A DNA stretch of 21,743 nt, taken from assembly GCA_002410505.1 (NCBI GenBank), contig DHSO01000047.1, forward strand, positions 48,523 through 70,265, given 5' to 3'. Positions 1 through 7,787 of the stretch are shown one piece after another (within the stretch, counting starts at the first letter, position 1; each line of letters opens with the position of its first letter). Origin of the DNA: Cloacimonetes bacterium UBA5284. Its GTDB lineage: Bacteria; Cloacimonadota; Cloacimonadia; Cloacimonadales; Cloacimonadaceae. The notes under the pieces were generated by a model. It saw only the letters and a program-made list of their open reading frames with translations, had not been told where the DNA came from and ran no database searches. Position numbers and translations under genes: made by a program.

Positions 1-114
1 GCGCCAGAGGCGCGAGATACACCAGCCAAACAGAACTGATCAACCGTGGACACACCGGAGGCACGAGCTTTGGATTGGAAGAGTGCAGAATTGGTCGCAG
101 AGACCCTTTGGGAT

Positions 115-226
115 GGCAAGCTCTGTTTGCCACAGCGTAGAAGCGATCTCCAGGTCGCTTTTTTATTTAGCAAGCGGCAAGATGCCGCTTCTACACTCTG
201 GCGACTCCGTCGCCTCTGCCAAGCAG
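115..226. repeat. Cluster of consecutive short hairpins
   Basis: Five inverted repeats follow one another closely: GGCAA/TTGCC (115-131), AAGCGA/TCGCTT (141-160, followed by a T-rich tract), an 8-bp stem AAGCGGCA/TGCCGCTT with a 3-nt loop (172-190), GGCGAC/GTCGCC with a 3-nt loop (200-214) and CTGC/GCAG with a 3-nt loop (216-226). A competing longer pairing joins GTAGAAGCG (137-145) with CGCTTCTAC (186-194). The hairpin at 141-160 with its T tract could terminate transcription rightward from a gene left of the window. No convincing gene overlaps. The tight serial triloops look more like an intergenic repeat (REP/BIME-like) than a lone terminator. That reading is inference. Confidence 0.6.
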
Positions 227-333
227 GAGCATGCCAACCCAATGGAGCTTACCGCTCAGGGAAAAACCGGGAGAAATATCAGGAACCAAAAGGAAAGACC
301 AAAGATCAATAAAATCAGGATATAATCAGATAA

Positions 334-533
334 AATCCGGCTAAAAATCAGGAAAGACCATTTTTGGAATCTTGGTGTCACCTCTTTTGACAGTGTTAAT
401 CAAGTGGTCATCAAGCGTTAATCAAGCGTTAATAATTAACGCTTGATTAACGCTTGATGAAGAAGTGATAAACGCCATCAATACAGGGAGGAAAATGAAG
501 AATTTTGGTCTTTCCTGATTCCACCTCCTGATT
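334..533. repeat. Large nested palindromic element (MITE-like or cruciform)
   Basis: The core is a perfect 25-bp inverted repeat (408-432 against 436-460) with a 3-nt TAA loop, itself built from a repeated TTAATCAAGCG unit. Degenerate arms continue symmetrically about the same centre (position 434): 381-402 pairs with 466-487 at about 16 of 22 positions. Outermost, ATCAGGAAAGACCA (347-360) has its exact inverse at 506-519, and both arms then carry an AATCCGG/AATCAGG-type block (334-340; inverse near 527-533). The concentric layout means one element of roughly 190-200 bp rather than chance repeats. It encodes no protein. It could be a non-autonomous mobile element, a protein-binding cruciform or a long hairpin RNA; the sequence alone does not decide. 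Confidence 0.8.
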
Positions 534-585
534 CCACTGATCACAGAACGTCTTTCCGGATCGCTCACCATTCGCCTGATCGTGG

Positions 586-613
586 ACGCCGATCCTCCAA
601 CGCCGATCCTGAC
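586..613 (+). repeat. Two tandem 14-bp units
   Basis: Two adjacent 14-bp copies share ACGCCGATCCT (starts at 586 and 600). The surrounding stretch from 534 to about 735 shows no gene with a plausible start site or recognisable family, and nothing else stands out in it. Confidence 0.5.
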
Positions 614-735
614 CGCTTATAGTGCAGGACAGATATTGGCAATGATGGCTCATTTATGGTGATGGGAACACAATAATTGTTGCTTTATCATATCCTTATC
701 GCATCGCGTTTTTTTGCCTGGGGCAAATTTCCTGC

Positions 736-780
736 TTGACATAAATGCCGCGGATAAGAAATTGGCATCTCTTAAATTAT
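736..780 (+). promoter_or_regulatory. Possible rpsU promoter
   Basis: A perfect TTGACA lies at 736-741, about 60 bp upstream of rpsU. The matching -10 is unclear: nothing resembling TATAAT sits at 16-18 bp spacing, and TAAGAA (755-760) is too close. The A+T-rich stretch CTTAAATTATAAAC (771-784) may contribute. The -35 alone supports a weak call. Confidence 0.3.
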
Positions 781-801
781 AAACAAAAGGTGGTGATTTG
801 A

Positions 802-1008
802 TTGCCGACAGTAGTGTCAAAAGAAAACGAATCCTTCGATTATCTCTTGAAGCGCTTTAAAAAGAAATGCGAAAAAGCCGCAATTCTTTCCGAAATAAAG
901 AAGCATCAGGCCTACGAAAAGCCTAGCGTAAAAAAGAAACGCGAAGCGAACGCTGCACGTCGCAAGATGCTGAAAATCCAGCGTCGGATGCAACGTTACA
1001 TGAGATAA
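802..1008 (+). CDS. rpsU: 30S ribosomal protein bS21
   Basis: The 68-residue product is a small basic protein of the bacterial bS21 family, which binds the platform of the 30S subunit near the anti-Shine-Dalgarno end of 16S rRNA and acts in initiation. The family pattern is clear: an N-terminal ENESFDYLLKRFKKKCEKA helix, ILSEIKKHQAYEKPS in the middle, and an Arg/Lys-rich C-terminal helix. Length is normal. The start is TTG at 802, chosen because a good ribosome binding site (AAAGGTGGTGA, 786-796) sits at the right distance and the protein begins exactly where the family begins. It opens the cluster rpsU-cvpA-mutS2-dnaG-rpoD but is separated from cvpA by a strong terminator, so rpsU is probably made in excess over the downstream genes. 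Confidence 0.96.
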   Translation: MPTVVSKENESFDYLLKRFKKKCEKAAILSEIKKHQAYEKPSVKKKREANAARRKMLKIQRRMQRYMR

Positions 1009-1038
1009 AGCACCTAGCTTTATTGTAAGATTAATTCG

Positions 1039-1075
1039 GCATACAGGGATCAACGCGCATCCCTGTATGCTTTTT
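1039..1075 (+). terminator. Strong intrinsic terminator/attenuator after rpsU
   Basis: A perfect 12-bp stem (GCATACAGGGAT, 1039-1050; ATCCCTGTATGC, 1059-1070) with an 8-nt loop is followed directly by five T residues. It lies between rpsU and cvpA. No clear promoter follows it, so it probably attenuates rather than ends the operon, letting a fraction of transcripts continue into cvpA-mutS2-dnaG-rpoD, as described for the intercistronic terminator of the E. coli rpsU operon. Confidence 0.9.
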
Positions 1076-1095
1076 ATGGCAAAAGGGAGCAAGCA

Positions 1096-1632
1096 ATGGG
1101 CGTGATAGATTGGATTATTCTGGCACTTATGCTGGTTTGTACATTTTTGGGCTTCAGACGCGGCCTGATAGGGGCGGTAGTTCAATTTGCCGGAGTTATT
1201 CTGGCTTTCTTTCTGGTGGGGCACTATTATCCCCTGCTGGCCAATCAATTAATGCTGAAATACGGACACGGCAAAACACTCTCTACCATTATCGCGGTTG
1301 TGCTGATCCTGGTGCTCATTATTGTGATTGTACGCTTTGTACTATGGATCTGTGACCGTTTTATTCGCGCGCTGAATCTCTCTTGGTTAAACCGCAGTCT
1401 GGGCGCGATCCTTGGCTTTTTGAACGGACTGATCCTAGTAATCATTTTCAGTGTGGTGATGGACTATATGCCGGGGCTTTCGGCGCCTTTGCAAAACGCG
1501 GAAAAGCACCGGGTATATGTGGGTGTGCAACAGCTGAAAGAGGATCTTTTTGCCGGGTTGAATCTAGAAAACAGGATCAAATACATCAAAATGCCGGAAT
1601 TCCTGCGCCAGCGGGAAGACGAAACACAATGA
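1096..1632 (+). CDS. cvpA: CvpA family membrane protein
   Basis: The 178-residue inner-membrane protein has about four hydrophobic segments (roughly residues 5-20, 24-43, 62-86 and 102-125) and a hydrophilic, charged C-terminal tail. The N-terminus (MGVIDWIILALML, then FRRGLIGAVVQFAGVILAFF) matches the CvpA/colicin V production family: a short helix, an R-G turn and a second long helix. In E. coli CvpA is needed for colicin V export and bile-salt tolerance; its molecular role is not settled. The start is ATG 1096 behind GGGAG (1085-1089). The stop overlaps the mutS2 start (ATGA), implying translational coupling. A cvpA-mutS2 pair is also common in Firmicutes, which supports both assignments. 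Confidence 0.85.
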   Translation: MGVIDWIILALMLVCTFLGFRRGLIGAVVQFAGVILAFFLVGHYYPLLANQLMLKYGHGKTLSTIIAVVLILVLIIVIVRFVLWICDRFIRALNLSWLNRSLGAILGFLNGLILVIIFSVVMDYMPGLSAPLQNAEKHRVYVGVQQLKEDLFAGLNLENRIKYIKMPEFLRQREDETQ

Positions 1633-3974
1633 CCGAGCTGGAATTTAAGCTGCTGCTAAATAATCTGGCAGGGCGTTGCCACAGCGAATTGGGCAGGCAA
1701 GAGACGAAGAATCTGATGCCGCTGTCCGATCTCGGTGCCATGCGTGCTTCGCAAAAGCTTATTGCCTCGTTTCAGGACGCCCTGATACAAGGCATAGACT
1801 ATGATTTTTCGGAGCTTTGCGACATCTCTTTTCTCTTTGATGAAGGCTCCACCGGCATCTTCGACTATGAAGAGCTGAAACTGATCTGCCGGAATTCAAG
1901 TTTGGCAACCACCGTCTCAGAAAGCGTCGCTGCCTTCGATGAATTGCCTTTGGCACAGAAGATAGTGAAGCGCGTGATCCCCTTACCTCAATTCCGTCTG
2001 GCTTTCCAGCGCATCTTTGATCCCGAAGGCGACATACTGGACAGCGCGTCTTTGGAGCTGAGCCGCATACGTCGCAATATCGGCAACCTGCGCGGCAGGG
2101 TTCAACGAACCATGCAAAACATGCTTTCAGAGCCCCGTATGGAAGGCTTTTTACAAGAAAAGTTCATTACCCAGCGAGACGAGCGCTTTGTGATCCCAAT
2201 CAAAGAATCTGCCGCCACCTTCGTTCCGGGAATCGTGCAAAGCCGAAGTGCCAAAGGCGCTACCGTCTTCATCGAACCGGCAGAAATAGTGCCGATGAAC
2301 AATGAGCTGCAGCTTTTGAAGGATGAGGAAAAACGCGAGATATACCGCATCCTCAGCGAGTTTTCCACCTCTATCCGGGAGCGAAAACGGGAATTGATGA
2401 TCAATCAATCACAGCTGGCGCGCCTGGATTTTCTATACGCCACAGCTCGCTTGGCAAACAGCATCAAAGCCAAAGTGCCACAGATGAAAGAAGAGCCCAT
2501 CCTGAACTTACATGGTGCCCGTCACCCTTTGTTGATCTTGAAAAAAACAGCAGAGGAGGGCGCAAACGGTTTTCAGCAGGTGATCCCCTTCAATCTGAAC
2601 CTGGGCCAGAGCTACAATATGCTGGTGCTCAGCGGACCCAATACCGGTGGTAAAACGGTCTTGATGAAAGCCGTGGGTTTGATTACCCTGATGGCGATGG
2701 CAGGCTTGCCCGTCCCCGTCGATGAAGACAGCGAAATTGGCTATTTCAGTGAAGTTCTGGCAGATATCGGCGACGATCAGTCCATCGAAAACGCGCTCTC
2801 TACCTTCAGCTCTCATCTGGATAAGATCAGCACTATGCTGAAAAAAGCGAATGCCCGCAGCCTGGTGCTCATCGATGAGATAGGCGCCGCCACCGATCCC
2901 CAACAGGGCTCCGCTCTGGCTCAAGCCATCCTGGAAGGCCTCACTGAAAAAGCCGTGAAAGGAATCGTAACCACACACTACACCGCGTTGAAAGTTTTTG
3001 CCGAATCCCATCCCCGGTGCGTAAATGCCTCCATGCAATTTGATTTGCGCTCTTTGATCCCCACCTATCACTTCAACATCGGCATACCCGGCGACAGCTT
3101 TGCCATCGAGGTCGCAGCCTCTTTGGGCATCGATACCCGGTTGATAGATCGCGCCAAAGAACTGGCCGGCAGCCAAAACCTGGAATTTACAAGCCTCATC
3201 AAACGCCTGCAATCTGAAAAGAAAGAGCTGGCCACAGAGATCTATCAATACCAGCTGAAAAATCGCAATTTGCAGAGTCGCCTGAACGAACTGGACGATA
3301 AAGAAAAGCAGTGGCAAAGCGAGCTGAAAGCCCGGCGCTTGAAACACATCAAAGAAATGCAGAACGAGCTGATCGGCTTCCAAAAGCTTTACAGCCGGGA
3401 GATAAGCGATTTGAAGGCCATGGACAAAGAAGAACGCCGTAAGCTTTCGGAAAGAAAATTGCATGATATATCTATACAGAACGACGAACTGAACCGCGAG
3501 CTGAAACGAAGCAACAGCGAAGGACGCGAAACAGCAGACAATCCCCGGGTGGGAGACACAGTCTGGCTGGCAGATTTTGAGGCAGAAGCGCAGATCCTGG
3601 CCATCAACGGAAAAGAAGCCAAGGTGGATATGAATGGCATCGGTTTTACCACCAAACTGAGCAATCTCTACCGCAGTGCAAAAGCTGCCATGGAACCTGC
3701 AATACCGCTCTCTTCCAGCAAAGTGAATGCCAGGGTTCAGACCGAGCTGAAGCTTTTGGGCCTCACTTTCGATGAAGCGATGCCCCTGATAGATGAATTT
3801 TTGGATAACGCCGCTCTCACCGGCTTCAGTACCCTCCGCATAGTGCACGGAAAAGGAACCGGAGCCCTCAGAGCCAAAGTGCGCGATTATCTTTCCCGAA
3901 ACAAGAACGTAAAAAGCATCGAGACCCCGGCCATGTTTGAAGGTGGCAGCGGGGTGACGGTGGTAAAGCTATAA
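1629..3974 (+). CDS. mutS2: Endonuclease MutS2 (MutS-like ATPase with Smr domain)
   Basis: The 781-residue protein has normal MutS2 length. It lacks the MutS mismatch-binding domain and starts directly with the core/lever region. The ABC ATPase domain carries Walker A GPNTGGKT (about residues 336-343), Walker B LVLIDEIGAATDP (from about 412) and a Q-rich switch after it. A long charged coiled coil follows (about 515-630), then a C-terminal Smr domain with HGKGTGALR (from about 740). Family members suppress homologous recombination or, in Bacillus, act on collided ribosomes. The start is ATG 1629, overlapping the cvpA stop; a longer reading from 1383 runs through cvpA in another frame and is rejected. 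An oddity is that the Smr motif usually written ELDLRG reads ELKLLG here (residues 706-711). dnaG follows after a 10-bp gap. Confidence 0.95.
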   Translation: MTELEFKLLLNNLAGRCHSELGRQETKNLMPLSDLGAMRASQKLIASFQDALIQGIDYDFSELCDISFLFDEGSTGIFDYEELKLICRNSSLATTVSESVAAFDELPLAQKIVKRVIPLPQFRLAFQRIFDPEGDILDSASLELSRIRRNIGNLRGRVQRTMQNMLSEPRMEGFLQEKFITQRDERFVIPIKESAATFVPGIVQSRSAKGATVFIEPAEIVPMNNELQLLKDEEKREIYRILSEFSTSIRERKRELMINQSQLARLDFLYATARLANSIKAKVPQMKEEPILNLHGARHPLLILKKTAEEGANGFQQVIPFNLNLGQSYNMLVLSGPNTGGKTVLMKAVGLITLMAMAGLPVPVDEDSEIGYFSEVLADIGDDQSIENALSTFSSHLDKISTMLKKANARSLVLIDEIGAATDPQQGSALAQAILEGLTEKAVKGIVTTHYTALKVFAESHPRCVNASMQFDLRSLIPTYHFNIGIPGDSFAIEVAASLGIDTRLIDRAKELAGSQNLEFTSLIKRLQSEKKELATEIYQYQLKNRNLQSRLNELDDKEKQWQSELKARRLKHIKEMQNELIGFQKLYSREISDLKAMDKEERRKLSERKLHDISIQNDELNRELKRSNSEGRETADNPRVGDTVWLADFEAEAQILAINGKEAKVDMNGIGFTTKLSNLYRSAKAAMEPAIPLSSSKVNARVQTELKLLGLTFDEAMPLIDEFLDNAALTGFSTLRIVHGKGTGALRAKVRDYLSRNKNVKSIETPAMFEGGSGVTVVKL

Positions 3975-3984
3975 AGGACGTGCG

Positions 3985-5712
3985 TTGGACAGCAACCTGA
4001 TCGACCAGATACGACAGGCAAATGACATTGTGGATGTAATCCAGGCCTATGTACCACTGAAACATGTGGGATCGAACTGGCGTGGCGTATGCCCCTTTCA
4101 CGACGACACGCGCCCCTCCATGTATGTAAGCCAGCCCAAACAGATATTCAAGTGCTTTGCCTGCGGAAAGGCCGGTAATGTATTTACTTTCATACAGGAG
4201 TATGAAAAGCTCAGCTTCATCGAAGCGGTGAAAAAGCTGGCCCGGCGAGTTGGCATAACAATCCCGGAGCACGAGCGCAGCACAGTGGTTTCCACCCGTC
4301 GTCAACAGCTTTTACAGGTCTATAAAAGTGCCGGTGAGTTTTTTACAGATTGCCTATTTGAGCATGCGGAGAACGGCCTGGAATATCTTGCAACGCGCAA
4401 ATTCAGCCCCCAAACCGCCAAAGAATTGCAATTGGGCTTTGCCCTGCCTTCAAACCGCAGTCTGCTGAATCACCTGCTCAAAGAAGGTTATGGCGTAGAT
4501 TTACTGAGGATCAGCGGACTCTTTGGAGATTACAACGGCGCGCTAAACGATCTCTTCCGCGATCGTCTGATGTTTCCCATCCACAACAACACCGGAGATG
4601 TGATCGCCTTTGGCGGCAGAATCATTGAGGCCAAAGACAATACCGGGAAATACATGAATTCACCCGGCACCGAGCTGTATACCAAAGGTAAAGAGCTCTA
4701 TGGCCTCTTTAAAACCAAATACAACATCAGTAAGATGGATTACTCCCTGGTTTGCGAAGGCTATTTCGACTTTTTGCGCCTCTATGAACATGGCTTTGTG
4801 AATTCCGTCGCCAGCTTGGGCACCGCGCTCACGCAAGAACAAGTTTTGCTGTTGAATCGCTTTTCCCGCAATACCATAATGCTATACGACAGCGATAAAG
4901 CCGGGGTAAAAGCCGCCATCCGCGGTGGAATGCTTTGCCTCTCCAAAGGCATGCAGGTGCGGGTCGTAACTCTTCCCGAAGGCGAAGATCCGGATTCTTT
5001 TTTGCTGGCATACGGTAAAGAGGCCCTACAAGAACTTTTGGACAAAGCCCCCCTCCTCATCGATTTTATGGCCGCCTCCCGGGATATCGAAGAACCGGTG
5101 AAAGAGCGCATAGATTTGCTTTTGGACGCCTTGCGGCAATTGGATGACCCCATCCAGCGCGAACTATTTGTGGCCGACATCTCCCACAGTTTTGGCATCA
5201 GCACCGGTGCCTTGATCTCCAGCCTGCGCCGTAGCGGAGGAAACAGGATGCCCCCTGCCGAAGAAGCCCCATCCTCCGCCATGCTAGCTGAGGCAAAGCT
5301 GGAAATGCAGCTTCTGGGCATGGCCCTGAAGGATGAAGATAACTACAATCTTCTTGCCAATGAGCTCTCTGTGGATTATTTTAACAGTAAGGTCTGCCGC
5401 CAGGTCTTTAGTTTCCTTCAAACCAAGGTACCGAAGTTGGAACATTGGAATCCGGCAGCGCTTTTGGACGATATTGAAAACAACGAAATTAAAAACAGCA
5501 TGGCTGAACTTCTGTTTGAGGATTTTCATTTAGCGAATATTTCGAAAATGATACGAGATTTGAAATTGCGTAAGCTGAAGCGGGATCTGGAGGCCTTGGA
5601 CAAGGCAATCAATCAGGATTCCGGCGATCTGGAACTCCTCAAACAGAAGGAAACACTTTCCCGTGAGTATCGCAGAATGACAAAGCGGGTGGTAAACAAA
5701 GTCCTCTCATAA
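3985..5712 (+). CDS. dnaG: DNA primase
   Basis: The 575-residue bacterial primase makes RNA primers at the replication fork and works with the replicative helicase. The N-terminal CHC2 zinc finger is complete: Cys36, His39, Cys57, Cys60. The RNA polymerase/Toprim core follows, with the catalytic Toprim Glu in CEGYFD (Glu258) and the metal-binding DSD at about 302-304 in LYDSDKAG. The C-terminal helicase-interaction region (after about 430) is divergent, as usual. The start is TTG 3985 behind AAAGGA (3973-3978), 10 bp after mutS2. An alternative in-frame start further downstream would cut the zinc finger. It sits directly before rpoD, as in the macromolecular-synthesis operon of many bacteria, so co-transcription with both neighbours is likely. 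Confidence 0.97.
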   Translation: MDSNLIDQIRQANDIVDVIQAYVPLKHVGSNWRGVCPFHDDTRPSMYVSQPKQIFKCFACGKAGNVFTFIQEYEKLSFIEAVKKLARRVGITIPEHERSTVVSTRRQQLLQVYKSAGEFFTDCLFEHAENGLEYLATRKFSPQTAKELQLGFALPSNRSLLNHLLKEGYGVDLLRISGLFGDYNGALNDLFRDRLMFPIHNNTGDVIAFGGRIIEAKDNTGKYMNSPGTELYTKGKELYGLFKTKYNISKMDYSLVCEGYFDFLRLYEHGFVNSVASLGTALTQEQVLLLNRFSRNTIMLYDSDKAGVKAAIRGGMLCLSKGMQVRVVTLPEGEDPDSFLLAYGKEALQELLDKAPLLIDFMAASRDIEEPVKERIDLLLDALRQLDDPIQRELFVADISHSFGISTGALISSLRRSGGNRMPPAEEAPSSAMLAEAKLEMQLLGMALKDEDNYNLLANELSVDYFNSKVCRQVFSFLQTKVPKLEHWNPAALLDDIENNEIKNSMAELLFEDFHLANISKMIRDLKLRKLKRDLEALDKAINQDSGDLELLKQKETLSREYRRMTKRVVNKVLS

Positions 5713-5738
5713 AGAGAACTCATTGCCAAGGAGCATTG

Positions 5739-7478
<1,740 letters not shown>

Positions 7479-7483
7479 GTAAT

Positions 7484-7506
7484 GGGCGGTATCGCCGCCC
7501 TATTTC
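7484..7506 (+). terminator. Probable terminator after rpoD
   Basis: GGGCGG (7484-7489) pairs with CCGCCC (7495-7500) around a 5-nt loop, only 5 bp after the rpoD stop, followed by TATTTCATT. The stem is strong but the T tract is poor, so efficiency is uncertain. Confidence 0.6.
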
Positions 7507-7535
7507 ATTATCTTGAATTTGTTTGCTTTTTGTTG

Positions 7536-7720
7536 CTATGCCAAAGTGGGGCTAAAGCACCGCAGCAATGCCAGAAATAGCTCCGAAACTCCATGCTGGG
7601 CATGGAGCCAGGCGATGGTTTCCTCGCTGTGATCGTCTTCCAGCCAGCGATGGGATACTGAACGAGAGTGCCGAAATACTCCTCTTTGAAGTAGTCTTTG
7701 CGGGTGGGCGGATACTGCAT
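7536..7720 (-). pseudogene. Remnant of a prolyl oligopeptidase (S9A) gene
   Basis: The start region of a prolyl oligopeptidase is recognisable. From ATG 7720 the reading QYPPTRKDYFKEEYFGTLVQ resembles the usual YP.T...D..DDYHGT.V.DPYRWLED start of the family. The match then continues in a different frame as HRWLEDDHSEETIAWLHAQ and a few more residues. The frames join if one base is missing at the GGG of 7652-7654 (CCCC to CCC on the coding strand). A Shine-Dalgarno AGGAG (complement of 7727-7731) still precedes the ATG. Only about 55 of the roughly 700 residues of the family remain; the propeller body and the catalytic Ser-Asp-His domain are gone. It lies just downstream of, and on the same strand as, the large secreted-protein gene. 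No product is expected. Confidence 0.75.
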
Positions 7721-7787
7721 AGGGTGCTCCTAAGTTGTTTTCTATGTTTAGCTTGAAACTGCCCAAACCCCGAGGTGATCAAGCGGT

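Noticed and set aside
46..325. Two short open frames over the hairpin cluster
   Set aside because: They run through inverted repeats and simple sequence, with no ribosome binding site and no family.
447..653. 68-codon minus-strand frame overlapping the palindrome
   Set aside because: It starts in tandem-repeat sequence and ends in the palindrome arm; no ribosome binding site or homology.
1383..1628. N-terminal extension of mutS2
   Set aside because: It overlaps cvpA in another frame and the extra residues do not resemble MutS2; ATG 1629 overlaps the cvpA stop in the usual coupled manner.
2508..3848. 446-codon open frame antisense to mutS2
   Set aside because: It lies wholly within a clear MutS2 gene, reads as a low-information His/Phe/Gln-rich shadow and has no family match; codon bias of the sense gene explains it.
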